Positions 1-9,547 of a DNA stretch of 36,091 nucleotides are shown piece by piece; positions within the stretch are counted from its first letter, which is position 1; the number at the start of each line of letters is the position of its first letter. The translations under genes and the position numbers were made by a program. Below the pieces are notes generated by a model. That model was not told where the DNA came from and searched no databases. It worked only from the letters and a program-made list of their open reading frames with translations. Source of the DNA: an uncultured Myxococcales bacterium (GTDB taxonomy: Bacteria > Myxococcota_A > Polyangia > Palsa-1104 > JAEUJZ01). The stretch spans positions 1 to 36,091 of the forward strand of contig CALMML010000473.1 in NCBI GenBank assembly GCA_937868485.1, read 5' to 3'.

Positions 1-691
1 CTTGCAGCCGCAGCAGATATTATGCGCACTGGATGACTCTTATCCGCAGTGCAATCGTTTTGCATATACGCGCGATGAATCGACCTTGCTGGGCGCAACG
101 CCAGAGCTTTTGGTTGGTCGCAGCGGGCGTAGGGTTCGGACCGAAGCGCTGGCCGGAACGCGCGCACGGACCAAAGACAGCGACGATGAAAAGCTGGGTC
201 AGTCGCTCCTTCAGGATGACAAAGAGCGGCGCGAGCATGACCATGTGATTGCCGCGATTGTGGATTCGCTGCATAGCTGCGGGGTCCGTGACGTGCAGGT
301 GGATGCAACGGGTTTGCGTTTGCTGCGCAATGTCATGCACCTGTGTACGCCGATTCAGGGGCAGCTTGCGCACCCGCAACATGTCCTTGATCTGGTGGCG
401 GCGCTGCATCCAACGCCTGCTGTGTGTGGGCTCCCACGCGAGGCCGCTGCACACTTTTTGGCCCAGACAGAGCCGGTGTCACGCGGTGGTTATGCAGCCC
501 CAGTGGGATACTTTGATGCCGACGGCTGCGGCGAGTTTTGGGTGGCGCTCCGATCGGCGCTGATTCGTGCAGAGGAAGCGTGGCTGTATGCCGGAGCCGG
601 TGTGGTCGCAGGATCAGATCCAGCCACCGAGTATGCAGAGACAGAAGCCAAGCTGCGCGCAATGCGAAGTGTGATCGGAGGCGTAGCATGA
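1..691 (+). CDS. menF: Isochorismate synthase (C-terminal part, truncated by window edge)
   Basis: This is the C-terminal catalytic half of a chorismate-binding enzyme; about 229 residues are visible and the reading frame is open to the left edge, so the true start lies outside. Family signatures seen are LLGATPELLV (visible residues 29-38), TEALAGTRAR (47-56), HPTPAVCGLP (136-145), the Y-x-AP-x-GY segment near 164 and GAGVVAGSDP (198-207), with the E-Y-x-ETEAKLRAM tail. Known family role: conversion of chorismate to isochorismate, an Mg-dependent cytosolic reaction. These motifs are shared with salicylate, anthranilate and aminodeoxychorismate synthases. The call as MenF rather than EntC rests on the menaquinone genes that follow. 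Its TGA overlaps the menD ATG (ATGA), so it heads or continues a coupled operon. Confidence 0.9.
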   Translation, partial: LQPQQILCALDDSYPQCNRFAYTRDESTLLGATPELLVGRSGRRVRTEALAGTRARTKDSDDEKLGQSLLQDDKERREHDHVIAAIVDSLHSCGVRDVQVDATGLRLLRNVMHLCTPIQGQLAHPQHVLDLVAALHPTPAVCGLPREAAAHFLAQTEPVSRGGYAAPVGYFDADGCGEFWVALRSALIRAEEAWLYAGAGVVAGSDPATEYAETEAKLRAMRSVIGGVA

Positions 692-3363
692 GCGGCGATC
701 TACACAGCGCGTGGGCTCGACTGTTTGCGGTGTCTTTGGCCAAAGCCGGAGTCCGCAGTGTGGTGATCAGTCCGGGCTCTCGATCGACGCCACTGGCCTT
801 GGCCTTTGCTGCGCAGCCTACGCTGACCACGCATGTGATTGTGGATGAGCGCGTGGCCGGATTTTTTGCGCTGGGACAGGCGCGAGCAAGCGGTCTTCCT
901 ACCGTGCTGCTCTGCACGTCAGGAACGGCGGGTGCGCACTACCTTCCTGCGCTGATCGAAGCGTCGCAGAGCCACATTCCGCTCGTGGTCGTGACGGCAG
1001 ATCGTCCGTGGGAAGACTATGACTGTGCGGCGGCGCAGACCATCGATCAGGTCAAGCTGTTTGGTGATGTGGTGCGTCACTATGCAGAGCTGGGGCTTCC
1101 TGATTCCCATCCCGCTGCGCTGGCTGCGGTGGTGCGAATTGCGACGCAAGCGGTGTTCACCGCGCAACATCTGACGCCCGGTCCGGTTCACATCAATGCG
1201 CGCTTCCGCAAGCCACTGGAGCCAAGTGTGGTGGTGGAGGATGCGCCTTATCTGACGCAGATCGATGCGCTGACTGCACAGCCTGCTCCGACGGTGATTC
1301 CTGCCGGTGATGATGTTCCTGTGTCCGCGATTGACGCGCTGTATGCACGCTGCAAACGTGCGCAGCGTGGTGTGATTGTCTGTGGTCCTGCCAGCAGTCA
1401 GACCGATCTGGCTGCACTGCGGGAGTCGGTCCAGAAGCTGTCTCTGCGGACTGGCTTTCCGATCTGGGCAGAGTCCACAAGTGGGGTGCGATTTGGTTCG
1501 CAGGCAGCCATCTGTGGCGGCTTTGATGTCGCGCTACGGAGTCCTGATTTCCGTCGAGAACTTCGCCCCGATCTGCTGATCGAGCTGGGCGGTCCGGTGG
1601 TGTCTTCCGCGTATGCGCAGCTGGTCGGTTCCCTTTCCGCGTGTGATCGTGTGGTGATTGCGCCGCATGGCTGGAATGATCCGCACGGAAGCGCTGCGCT
1701 GCTGCTGATGTGTTGTCCTTCGCGACTCCTTGATGCGGTGGCCGATCGGATGGCTGCGCATGATCTTGCATCGGACCAAGATGCAAGCTGGTCGTCGCTG
1801 CACAAGGAGACAGAGCGGACCGTTCGCAGCATCGTGACCCAGTCTGTGCAGACCGAGGACTTTCAGGAAGGACAGCTGGTCCGCGCGGTGGTGGATGCGC
1901 TTCCTTTCGGTGCTGCGCTGCTGGTTGGGAACTCGCTGCCGGTGCGTGATCTCGATCTGTTCTGCGAGCCATCGGATAAGCCGCTGCGTGTATTTCATCA
2001 GCGGGGCGCGAGCGGAATTGACGGACTCATCTCCGGTGCGGCGGGTGCGCGCAGTGTGCTGCGTGAGCCGGTTGCGCTGCTGCTGGGAGACGTCAGTGCG
2101 CTGCACGATCTGTGTGGGCTGCAAGCGCTGCAAGCGGTGTCTGTTCCGCTGCCGGTGGTGATTGTTCAAAACGGTGGCGGACGGATCTTTGAGCGGCTTC
2201 CGATCGGTAGCAATGCGATCGCCAAGCCTCACTTTTCGTCGCTGTTTTTGACGCCGCGTGCGGTGGACTTTGGTCACGCCGCTGCCGCGTTTGGGCTTCC
2301 TTTTGTGCGGGTTTCGACCGAAGCCGCGCTCCGTACCGCACTAGCCCACGCGCTGGCTGCGGAGAAGCCGTGGATCATTGAAGCGGTGGTTCCTGGTTCA
2401 GTTGGCGTGACGCTTCGCAAGCAGATCGAACAGCAGGCGGCCAAAGTCCTTGCGCAGTCAAGCAAGTTGTTGTCTGCGCAAAGACCCTTGGTACAAGCGA
2501 AGTCTGTCTGCGATTCCGTTCAGGGCACGTCGGACCCGATTCCGCAGGTGTTCTTGCATGGCTTTCTGGGATCACCCACGCTGTGGCAGCCGATTCAGAG
2601 CCGCTGCGCGGGGCCGACCTTCTGTCCCTATCTGCCCGGTCATGGTCCGTCGCCGTGGCTGATTCCTGATGCAGACTTTGAAGCGGTGGTGGATGCGCTC
2701 GCGCAGCGGATTCCGTTTTCTCGCTTTGCGCTGCATGGCTATTCGCTGGGGGCGCGGCTGGCGCTGGCGCTGGCGCTGCGACATCCTGAGCGTGTCCTGT
2801 CGCTGACCTTGATCGGCGTGGATCCGGGAATCCGTGATCAGCAAGCGCGGATCGAACGACAGAAGTGGGAAGCAGAGCTTGGTCACAAGCTTGCAAGCAG
2901 CGACCTGGCTTCCTTTGTGAAGGAGTGGGAGTCGCTGCCGCTGTTTGCGTCGCAGCAGCATCTTTCCGAACAGGTCCAGCAAGCGCAGCGGAGTGATCGA
3001 CTTGATCATGATCGTGCGGCGCTGGCGTGGTCGCTGCGGGTGCTGGGAACCGGACAGATGCCCAGCTACTGGTCACAGATTCCGTCGCTGTGCATGCCGA
3101 CTCTGGTGCTAACAGGGGCTGAAGATCCCAAGTTCACAGAGATCGGTCGCGCGCTTGCGTCCCTTCATCCTCTGGTTGTGCATCGCATCGCAGCAGGATG
3201 TGGACACAACTTGTTACTGGAAGATCCTTTGTGGGTGTGGTCGCAGCTCTGTATGGGACGCGCTGCCCAACCCGCGTGTGAGACACTTGCGCAAGCAGAA
3301 TCGAGTCAGCGTGCGAGCGCTGGCGCACCTCAAACACCCTTGTCACGGAGCAGAGAGCCATGA
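688..3363 (+). CDS. menD-menH: MenD-MenH fusion: SEPHCHC synthase plus SHCHC synthase
   Basis: A single 891-residue protein with two enzymes in series. Residues 1 to about 575 are MenD, a ThDP enzyme joining isochorismate and 2-oxoglutarate: [12 protein letters not shown] (28-39), [12 protein letters not shown] with the likely catalytic Glu54, [20 protein letters not shown] and the late [12 protein letters not shown] linker of about 40 residues follows. From about 618 comes the alpha/beta hydrolase MenH, which eliminates pyruvate to give [21 protein letters not shown] with nucleophile Ser686, TGAEDP with Asp813, and [11 protein letters not shown] with His840, so the triad is intact. ATG 688 is chosen because it overlaps the menF stop and MenD homology begins there; the longer reading upstream has no MenD character. 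The stop overlaps the menB start. The two activities are consecutive, so the fusion may channel the unstable SEPHCHC intermediate (inference). Confidence 0.95.
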   Translation: MSGDLHSAWARLFAVSLAKAGVRSVVISPGSRSTPLALAFAAQPTLTTHVIVDERVAGFFALGQARASGLPTVLLCTSGTAGAHYLPALIEASQSHIPLVVVTADRPWEDYDCAAAQTIDQVKLFGDVVRHYAELGLPDSHPAALAAVVRIATQAVFTAQHLTPGPVHINARFRKPLEPSVVVEDAPYLTQIDALTAQPAPTVIPAGDDVPVSAIDALYARCKRAQRGVIVCGPASSQTDLAALRESVQKLSLRTGFPIWAESTSGVRFGSQAAICGGFDVALRSPDFRRELRPDLLIELGGPVVSSAYAQLVGSLSACDRVVIAPHGWNDPHGSAALLLMCCPSRLLDAVADRMAAHDLASDQDASWSSLHKETERTVRSIVTQSVQTEDFQEGQLVRAVVDALPFGAALLVGNSLPVRDLDLFCEPSDKPLRVFHQRGASGIDGLISGAAGARSVLREPVALLLGDVSALHDLCGLQALQAVSVPLPVVIVQNGGGRIFERLPIGSNAIAKPHFSSLFLTPRAVDFGHAAAAFGLPFVRVSTEAALRTALAHALAAEKPWIIEAVVPGSVGVTLRKQIEQQAAKVLAQSSKLLSAQRPLVQAKSVCDSVQGTSDPIPQVFLHGFLGSPTLWQPIQSRCAGPTFCPYLPGHGPSPWLIPDADFEAVVDALAQRIPFSRFALHGYSLGARLALALALRHPERVLSLTLIGVDPGIRDQQARIERQKWEAELGHKLASSDLASFVKEWESLPLFASQQHLSEQVQQAQRSDRLDHDRAALAWSLRVLGTGQMPSYWSQIPSLCMPTLVLTGAEDPKFTEIGRALASLHPLVVHRIAAGCGHNLLLEDPLWVWSQLCMGRAAQPACETLAQAESSQRASAGAPQTPLSRSREP

Positions 3364-4190
3364 GTGAGACCGTGTGGAAGTCAGTCGACAAGTTCGGCTT
3401 CCAAGACATCAAGTACCAGAAGACGGACGACGGAATCGCCAAGATTACGATCAATCGTCCAGAGGTCCGCAATGCCTTCCGACCGCTCACGGTGAAGGAG
3501 CTGTCTACTGCGTTCAACGATGCGCGTGATGACGCGGATGTTGGCGTGGTGATCCTGACTGGCGAAGGCCCCGATGCGTTCTGTTCCGGTGGAGATCAGC
3601 GCGTGCGCGGACACGGTGGTTACGTCGGTGATGATGGCATTCCGCGCCTAAACATTCTGGATGTGCAACGGCAGATTCGCACGATTCCCAAGCCGGTGAT
3701 CGCGATGGTTGCGGGCTACGCAATCGGAGGCGGACACGTCCTGCATCTGCTGTGTGATCTGACGATCGCGGCGGACAACGCGCGGTTTGGACAGACCGGA
3801 CCCAAGGTCGGCAGCTTCGACGGTGGCTACGGTGCTTCCTACATGGCGCGCATCATTGGTCAGAAAAAAGCGCGCGAGATCTGGTTCCTGTGCCGTCAGT
3901 ACGATGCCAAGCAAGCGCTCGAGATGGGGCTTGTGAACACCGTGGTTCCGCTGGCCGAGCTGGAGCAAGAGACGCTGAAGTGGTCGCGTGAGATGCTGCA
4001 AAACAGCCCGACCGCGCTGCGCTTCCTCAAGGCTGCGCTCAATGCAGACTGCGACGGACAGGCGGGTCTTCAGGAGCTGGCCGGAAGCGCAACCCTGCTG
4101 TACTACCTGACCGAAGAAGGCCGCGAAGGAAAGGAAGCGTTTCTCGAAAAGCGCAAGCCCAACTTCCGCAAGTTCAAGCGATTCCCATGA
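3360..4190 (+). CDS. menB: 1,4-dihydroxy-2-naphthoyl-CoA synthase
   Basis: A full-length 276-residue crotonase-family enzyme that cyclises o-succinylbenzoyl-CoA to DHNA-CoA. Seen: the oxyanion-hole region FCSGGDQ (74-80) and [20 protein letters not shown] (121-140), followed by [15 protein letters not shown]. From family knowledge, the QTG version of this last motif, instead of QTD, marks the bicarbonate-dependent type of MenB as in E. coli; that assignment is by memory of the family. Start ATG overlaps the menD-menH stop by 4 bp and its own stop overlaps menA the same way, so translation is probably coupled. No irregularities were seen. Confidence 0.97.
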   Translation: MSETVWKSVDKFGFQDIKYQKTDDGIAKITINRPEVRNAFRPLTVKELSTAFNDARDDADVGVVILTGEGPDAFCSGGDQRVRGHGGYVGDDGIPRLNILDVQRQIRTIPKPVIAMVAGYAIGGGHVLHLLCDLTIAADNARFGQTGPKVGSFDGGYGASYMARIIGQKKAREIWFLCRQYDAKQALEMGLVNTVVPLAELEQETLKWSREMLQNSPTALRFLKAALNADCDGQAGLQELAGSATLLYYLTEEGREGKEAFLEKRKPNFRKFKRFP

Positions 4191-5095
4191 GCCAGCAGAC
4201 AGCGCCGCAAGGCATTGCGAAAGACTCGTTTAAGGCGTGGCTTCTGGCGACTCGTCCGGCTACGCTCACCGTCGGTGTCATTCCGGTGATCATCGGTACT
4301 GCGGTGGCGTACACGATGCATGCAGTTCGGACGCTTCCTGCGCTGGCGGCGCTGTTTGGTGCGATCTTTATTCAGATCGGAACGAACCTCGCAAACGATG
4401 TGTTCGACTATGAAAAGGGCGCAGACACCGCAGAGCGCCTGGGTCCGCTGCGTGTCACCCAAGCGGGTCTGATTGCGCCGCACAATGTCCGGTTGGGAAT
4501 GTACATCAGCTTTGCGCTGGCGACGCTGATGGGCATCTACTTAACGTGGTCTGCTGGTCCTGTGATCCTGCTGATTGGGGTGCTGTCGATCGCATCAGGA
4601 ATCGCGTACACAGGCGGTCCGTATCCGCTGGGATACAACGGACTTGGCGATCTGTTTGTGTTTGTGTTCTTCGGTCTGGTCGCGGTCTGTGGGACTGTCT
4701 TTGTGGAAGCAGGAGGCGTAGGAACGCTGGCTGTCTGGGCTTCCTTTCCCGTCGGTGCGCTTGCAACAGCGGTGCTGGTGGTAAACAACCTGCGCGACCG
4801 TCCCACGGATGTCAAAGCAGGCAAGCGGACGCTGGTTGTTCGCTTCGGTCGTACGTTCGGACTGATCGAGTACTTTGCGCTGGTGGCGCTGGCCTATCTG
4901 GTTCCGGTCTATCTGGTGAGCGCAGGTCTTATCGGTCGCGCGGGACTTCTGCCGCTGCTGTCGATTCCGCTCGCGATTCCGCTGTGCCGATCGGTGCTGC
5001 GAGATCATGGCGCGGTGCTCAACAAGACGCTGGCAGGGACGGCGCGCCTGGTGCTTGTGCATGGCCTGCTGTTTTCGCTGGGAATGGTGCTGTGA
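4187..5095 (+). CDS. menA: 1,4-dihydroxy-2-naphthoate polyprenyltransferase
   Basis: A 302-residue UbiA-family integral membrane protein that attaches the polyprenyl chain to DHNA with loss of CO2. The two aspartate-rich, Mg-pyrophosphate-binding motifs are visible: [14 protein letters not shown] (about 66-79) and [17 protein letters not shown] (about 202-218). Several hydrophobic membrane segments lie around and between them. [20 protein letters not shown] near the N-terminus is typical of MenA. The start ATG overlaps the menB stop (ATGA) and the stop overlaps the GTG of menC (GTGA). Together with menB and menC this places the soluble and membrane steps in one transcript. Confidence 0.95.
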   Translation: MSQQTAPQGIAKDSFKAWLLATRPATLTVGVIPVIIGTAVAYTMHAVRTLPALAALFGAIFIQIGTNLANDVFDYEKGADTAERLGPLRVTQAGLIAPHNVRLGMYISFALATLMGIYLTWSAGPVILLIGVLSIASGIAYTGGPYPLGYNGLGDLFVFVFFGLVAVCGTVFVEAGGVGTLAVWASFPVGALATAVLVVNNLRDRPTDVKAGKRTLVVRFGRTFGLIEYFALVALAYLVPVYLVSAGLIGRAGLLPLLSIPLAIPLCRSVLRDHGAVLNKTLAGTARLVLVHGLLFSLGMVL

Positions 5096-6216
5096 TTGGT
5101 GCATTTCCGTCGCTCCGCGCGGGAGAGCTGCGGCTCCGTGGCTGTCGCGTCCAGGTCTGTGGTGGCGATCTGTCGAAGTCCTTTCGCAACGCCAAGCAGT
5201 CGTGGACCGCGCGGAGCGGAGTTGTGCTCGAGCTGTGGGATGAAGACGGTGTCGTCGGGATTGGAGAAGCCTCGCCGCTTCCGGGACACAGTCGCAGCAC
5301 GCTGTCGGACTGCCAGGCTGCGCTGACCGATCTGACGCAGAGAATGTCCGGTTGGGATGCGGAAGGCTGGCCAGTGGTTCCGTCGCTGGCTGGACTTCCT
5401 GAAGCTCGCTTTGCGTTTGAAACGGCGCTGTGTGATCTGCTGGCTCGTCGGCACGGTGTCTCTGTTGCAACGTTTTTGGGGGGACACTCGCTTGCGCAGA
5501 TTCCGCGAAATGCAGTGATCAGCACGATCGAAGAAGCGCATGCAGCGGTGCAGCGAGGCATTACGACGCTCAAGATCAAGGTTGGATCGATGGTCCCGCT
5601 GGATCAGGAATCGCAAAAAGAGGCAGACAAAGAGCTTCTTTTCCTGAAGCAGCTTCGCGACGAGCTGGGTCAGGCTGTGACGCTGCGCTTGGATGCAAAC
5701 GGTGTGTATGATTCAGCGCGTGCGCGCAAGCGGCTGGCGGAGTTTGCTCGCTATGATGTGGCGCTCTTCGAGCAGCCGACTGCTTCTGCGGAGCTGGCGA
5801 GCTTGGGAGTCTGTGCGATTCCCTGGGCTGTCGATGAGTCGCTGTCGGAACCCATGTTGGATGCTGCGAGTGATCCGTGTGACAGGTTCCTGTCCGCGCC
5901 GGGCTGTCGGGCGTGGGTGGTGAAGCCCGCGCTGCATGGTCTGCGCTCGGCTCGACGGCTGGCGCTGCGTGCGATCGCGCATGGACTGGATGTGATCGTG
6001 ACGCATCTGATCGACGGTCCGGTTGCGCTGGCTGCGGCGTGTGAGCTTGCGCTGTCGCTTCCGGTTTCGCCGCTTGCCTGTGGTCTGGATGAGCATGCAG
6101 GACTGGCTGCGTGGCCGCCGGTTGACATTCCGCAGCATCGCCAAGCACAGCACCTGATCACGCCAAGCGGAGGCATCGGACTTGGCTTTGCGCGGCAGGG
6201 TGTGCCGTGGAGCTAA
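5092..6216 (+). CDS. menC: o-Succinylbenzoate synthase
   Basis: An enolase-superfamily enzyme of 374 residues that dehydrates SHCHC to o-succinylbenzoate. The GTG at 5092 is chosen because it overlaps the menA stop (GTGA) and gives a protein beginning with the enolase N-terminal capping domain; an open frame reaching back to 4546 only shadows menA. Catalytic and metal residues of the barrel are all visible: Lys161 and Lys163 in TTLKIKVG, Asp201 in LRLDANG, Glu227 in LFEQPT, Asp248 in AVDESLSEP and Lys278 in WVVKPALHG. The stop overlaps the start of menE by 10 bp. Activity as an N-acylamino acid racemase is possible in this family, but the position in the operon favours MenC. Confidence 0.94.
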   Translation: MIGAFPSLRAGELRLRGCRVQVCGGDLSKSFRNAKQSWTARSGVVLELWDEDGVVGIGEASPLPGHSRSTLSDCQAALTDLTQRMSGWDAEGWPVVPSLAGLPEARFAFETALCDLLARRHGVSVATFLGGHSLAQIPRNAVISTIEEAHAAVQRGITTLKIKVGSMVPLDQESQKEADKELLFLKQLRDELGQAVTLRLDANGVYDSARARKRLAEFARYDVALFEQPTASAELASLGVCAIPWAVDESLSEPMLDAASDPCDRFLSAPGCRAWVVKPALHGLRSARRLALRAIAHGLDVIVTHLIDGPVALAAACELALSLPVSPLACGLDEHAGLAAWPPVDIPQHRQAQHLITPSGGIGLGFARQGVPWS

Positions 6217-7625
6217 GCGTCTTTGCTGCGGCGCGCGAGTGCGGCGACCACATTGCGCTGATTCATTCCGACGAGACGTGGACCTATCGTGCGCTGGCAG
6301 TGCAAGTCCGTTGCATTTGTGCGGGGCTCTGTGCGCGTGGCTTTGATGCGCAGACTGTCGTTGCACTGCGTGCGAGCAATCGTCCGCAAACGGTGATGAC
6401 GATCCTCGCACTGATCTCGCTGGGGATTCCGTTTGTGGCGATTCATCCGCGCTGGACCGATCAGGAAGTGCGCGTGGTGATGGCCGATGCAGCGCCCGCT
6501 GCACTGCTGGATGATGCGCAGATCGAACTGCTGCTCGCGTACTCCGATTCGGACAAGTTTCCGTCGGAAAAAGTGATTGAGAAGACGGCTCCGCTTGCGA
6601 TTCTGTATTCATCGGGCACAAGTGGCGTTCCCAAAGGAGCGATCCTTTCGCGTGCTGCGTTTGTGGCCAGTGCGCAAGGAAGTGCGCAGAACCTGGGCTG
6701 GCAACCGGACGATCGCTGGCTTTTGTGTCTGCCGCTGTGTCACATCGGTGGGCTGTCGATTGTGGTGCGCTGTCTGATGGCGCGAAAGACGGTGGTGCTG
6801 CTTCCGCGCTTTGAGCCAAATGCAGTTCTGTTTCATTTGAAGCAGCATCGCGCAACGCTGGCGTCGGTGGTTCCGGTGATGCTGCATGCGCTGTTGGATG
6901 CGGATCGGGATCATGTGCTGGGCTCTGTGCGCGCGGTGCTGTGTGGTGGCGCGGCGACTCCGCTTCCTTTGGTAGAGCGTGCGCAGCAGCATGGAGTGAA
7001 TGTCCTTCTGACCTACGGACTGACCGAAGCGTGCTCGCAGGTGACGGTTCAGTCGCTGGCAGATCCGCCGCTGCTGCGTACAGGATCGGGAAGACCGATT
7101 GCGGGCATGCAGCTTGAGATTCGGACTGCGGAAGGCGTGGTCTGCTTACCGGGTCACGTCGGAAACATCTGGATCTTGGGCAGCAGCATGATGACGGGCT
7201 ACGTAGGAAAAGCGGCGCTTGGGGATGCGTGGTTTGATACCGGAGACATCGGTGAGCTGTCGCAACAAGGGGTGCTGACGGTTCATGCGCGGCGCATGGA
7301 TCTGATCATCACGGGGGGCGAAAACGTCTATCCGCTGGAAGTAGAACAGGCGCTGCTGGCGTATCCGCAGGTGCGCGCGGCTGTGGTGTTTGGGACTCCG
7401 CATCCGCAGTGGGGAGCGACGGTTTCAGCGGCGCTGGTGGTGCATCCAGACTTTGTGTTTTCCGCGCTGTGGGAATCGCTCTGCGAGCGGCTGGCGGCGT
7501 TCAAGAGACCGAGGCTGTGGGCGAAGGTGTTGGCGATTCCTGAGCTAGCAAATGGCAAGGTAGACCGTCGCCGAGCGGTGGCGGAGTTTACTCCGCTGCT
7601 TGCACAGTCGATGCCGCAGGTGTGA
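6207..7625 (+). CDS. menE: o-Succinylbenzoate-CoA ligase
   Basis: An ANL-superfamily adenylate-forming ligase of 472 residues that activates o-succinylbenzoate with ATP and CoA for MenB. Seen: the phosphate-binding loop SSGTSGVPKG (135-144), LTYGLTEACSQVT, the hinge stretch DTGDIGELSQQGVLTVHAR, GGENVYPLEVE and NGKVDRR with the C-terminal catalytic Lys451. The GTG start at 6207 lies inside the last codons of menC (10-bp overlap), and the first residues align with the start of the family. It is the last plus-strand gene of the menaquinone operon. Its 3' end overlaps by 38 bp with the convergent thioesterase gene. Confidence 0.94.
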   Translation: MELSVFAAARECGDHIALIHSDETWTYRALAVQVRCICAGLCARGFDAQTVVALRASNRPQTVMTILALISLGIPFVAIHPRWTDQEVRVVMADAAPAALLDDAQIELLLAYSDSDKFPSEKVIEKTAPLAILYSSGTSGVPKGAILSRAAFVASAQGSAQNLGWQPDDRWLLCLPLCHIGGLSIVVRCLMARKTVVLLPRFEPNAVLFHLKQHRATLASVVPVMLHALLDADRDHVLGSVRAVLCGGAATPLPLVERAQQHGVNVLLTYGLTEACSQVTVQSLADPPLLRTGSGRPIAGMQLEIRTAEGVVCLPGHVGNIWILGSSMMTGYVGKAALGDAWFDTGDIGELSQQGVLTVHARRMDLIITGGENVYPLEVEQALLAYPQVRAAVVFGTPHPQWGATVSAALVVHPDFVFSALWESLCERLAAFKRPRLWAKVLAIPELANGKVDRRRAVAEFTPLLAQSMPQV

Positions 7626-8028
7626 AGGCACTGCGTAGCGCATCGGGAACCGGACGCGGTCGGAAGGTCTTGCGATCGATGGCTACGTGAATGGTCTTTC
7701 CGACGGCGTGAACGCGACCAGGAACCGTATCAGAGACGATCTGATGATGAATCGTGACAGAGGTGTCACCAATCTCTGCACGAACGATCTCTGCGCGAAC
7801 GGGATCGCCAAAGCGTAGCGGAAACTTGTAGTCGGCTTCCGCATGCGCGAGCGGTGCGCCCCACTCTCCGGCGGAAATCACCTGTGCCAGACTGACTCCG
7901 CGCGAGGACAGATGCGCGACAAAGGCATTGTGAAAGTAGTCAAAGACGCGCGCAAAGAACACGATTCCGGCTGCGTCAATGTCTTGAAAAGGAACAAGCA
8001 TGGGCAGAGAAAACAGCGGCTGGGTCAT
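7588..8028 (-). CDS. menI: Hotdog thioesterase, probable DHNA-CoA thioesterase
   Basis: A 146-residue 4HBT-type hotdog protein. The motif VPFQDIDAAGIVFFARVFDY, with the 4HBT active-site Asp, starts about residue 12, and a HAEADYKFPLRFGDPV strand follows. The ATG at 8028 is chosen: AAGGAAGG lies just upstream and the family starts here; a longer frame running back into the aroDE gene is not protein-like. It lies 52 bp downstream of aroDE on the same strand, so they are probably co-transcribed. Menaquinone synthesis needs a thioesterase that frees DHNA from DHNA-CoA, and no other candidate is in the cluster, so MenI is the natural assignment (inference). Related hotdog proteins such as YbgC and 4-hydroxybenzoyl-CoA thioesterase look alike, so substrate is not proven. 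Confidence 0.78.
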   Translation of the reverse strand: MTQPLFSLPMLVPFQDIDAAGIVFFARVFDYFHNAFVAHLSSRGVSLAQVISAGEWGAPLAHAEADYKFPLRFGDPVRAEIVRAEIGDTSVTIHHQIVSDTVPGRVHAVGKTIHVAIDRKTFRPRPVPDALRSAFTPAASTVQAAE

Positions 8029-8080
8029 CACGGCTTCCTTCCTTCGTGCGTCCGTTCGTTCGGGAGTCTGTACTTCGTGA

Positions 8081-9547
8081 TCAGAGAGATGGGTTTTTCG
8101 TCGCCAAGTGCTGCTTCCAGAAGAGCTGCTGCGCGGCGGCTTGCTGCACAAAGAAGTCGCTTCCGTCTACGTAGTGCGCACCGACCTGCGCGGCAAAGTC
8201 TCGACCGGGTGAGTCCGCTGCGTAGTTGAGATCGAACACCAGGCGCGGACGCAGAAACGACGGCGGATCTTGCTGATGCCGACTGCGACCGACAGACCAG
8301 ATCAGCACCGACGGTGACTCCGCTGGCGATGGGAGTGCGGGAGTTCCTTGCGCGGTGGTGAGCGCTCCGCTGCGGGCCGCGACAAACAAGGCGTGGGGAA
8401 ACACCGCGCGGAGCAGAGACAGCAGTCCGCCTCCACCAAAGACGGCAAGCTGGGGACTCTGTCCGATCACATCTGCGAAGCGGAGTCGTGCGCTATCCCA
8501 CGCTGCGCGAAGGCCCACACCGTCGGTGCTACAGCCAACAATCTGTCCGTCCGGGCCCACCACCAAGGTGTTGCCAGCATCTTGCGAATCGTTTGCAAGA
8601 TGAAGATCGCTGGCTGGAGGGGACTCCCAGTGGCCTCCCAGTGCGCGAACTGCTGAAGGCAGCCACGCTTTGCACGGCGATGTCACCGCTGCGGCACGCA
8701 GACCGAGTAAGAGAAGATCCGAAAGGAGTGTCGCACTTTGAAGATCTTCGTCGCTGACACAGACTTTCAGGACCGGCATTCCGTACTGCGCAAACAGCGC
8801 GGCGTGATGGCTCGGGGTGCGGCTGTGTTCGACCGGATTGCCGATGATCGCAGCAAAGGGAAGGTCATTTCCGTCGGGAACTGGAACTTGGCGGCGAACA
8901 TACCACTCTGCTGCGGATGGCTGATCGGGGACAAGCGGCGCGTCTTCATCCCGCAGAAAGTGTAGAAGCTGAGCGTCACCCAGCAGCAAGCGATAGAAGC
9001 GGAATCGACCGGAGCCGTCGCTGGCAATCGGCAAAAAGACATGACGACGTGGATTGCTGCGCTGCCAGGTGTGACCTTGGACAAGCTCGCGAATGGTGCG
9101 GATGGGAATCGCGGCCTTGATGATCTGATCGGGCGGAGTCTGATCGGACAAGGCCAAGAGCAGCGAAGAGACTTCTTCGGATTCCTGCCGCGCATGCAAA
9201 GAGCGAATCGTTCGCAAGATGGGACGCTGGGTCAGCCAGGCTGTCAGCGACGGTGGAAGCGGTCCCAGTTCGAGCGCGATGTCCAGGAAGTGCGGATTCC
9301 AGGCCGTCACAAAGGCAGACAGATCGCTCCGCTGCCGACGGAGGCTCAGCAAGATATGATGCGCGGGAAAGGACTCTTTACAGTGCGCCAGCGCTTCATC
9401 GGTCAGCAGATCATCGCGCAGCTCGATCAAGCGGAGTCCTTGGGAAAGGAGCGCGTGCCCGAGGGAAATCGTGTCTGAGAGCGATCGGTTGGGAAGCGTG
9501 CGAAGCGTAAAGGTTGCACCGTGAAAGGAGCGCGGTGGCGCTGTCAT
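8081..9547 (-). CDS. aroDE: AroD-AroE fusion: 3-dehydroquinate dehydratase (type I) plus shikimate dehydrogenase
   Basis: A 488-residue fusion catalysing the third and fourth shikimate steps. The N-terminal type I dehydratase shows ELRDD (42-46), His118 in RSLHAR and the Schiff-base Lys144 in QIIKAAIPI. From about residue 231 comes shikimate dehydrogenase: IIGNPVEHSRTPSHH (substrate Ser242/Thr244), VTSPCK with catalytic Lys293, AGNTL, STDGVG with catalytic Asp342, the dinucleotide loop GGGGLLSL (371-378) and a C-terminal FVQQAAAQQLFW. Some usual residues differ: Ala287 where NVT has Asn, and Ser340 where NTD has Asn. The Lys-Asp dyad is intact, so it is probably active. ATG 9547 is chosen by homology; no clear Shine-Dalgarno is visible. 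The same domain order is known from plants and chlamydiae. It is divergent from aroKB. Confidence 0.92.
   Translation of the reverse strand: MTAPPRSFHGATFTLRTLPNRSLSDTISLGHALLSQGLRLIELRDDLLTDEALAHCKESFPAHHILLSLRRQRSDLSAFVTAWNPHFLDIALELGPLPPSLTAWLTQRPILRTIRSLHARQESEEVSSLLLALSDQTPPDQIIKAAIPIRTIRELVQGHTWQRSNPRRHVFLPIASDGSGRFRFYRLLLGDAQLLHFLRDEDAPLVPDQPSAAEWYVRRQVPVPDGNDLPFAAIIGNPVEHSRTPSHHAALFAQYGMPVLKVCVSDEDLQSATLLSDLLLLGLRAAAVTSPCKAWLPSAVRALGGHWESPPASDLHLANDSQDAGNTLVVGPDGQIVGCSTDGVGLRAAWDSARLRFADVIGQSPQLAVFGGGGLLSLLRAVFPHALFVAARSGALTTAQGTPALPSPAESPSVLIWSVGRSRHQQDPPSFLRPRLVFDLNYAADSPGRDFAAQVGAHYVDGSDFFVQQAAAQQLFWKQHLATKNPSL

Noticed and set aside
5713-6855. Minus-strand open frame (380 codons) opposite menC and menE
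   Set aside because: Overlaps two conserved enzymes and has no recognisable features.
8081-9547. Degraded, inactive AroE half
   Set aside because: Some motif positions differ, but the catalytic Lys-Asp pair, nucleotide loop and C-terminal Gln region are intact.
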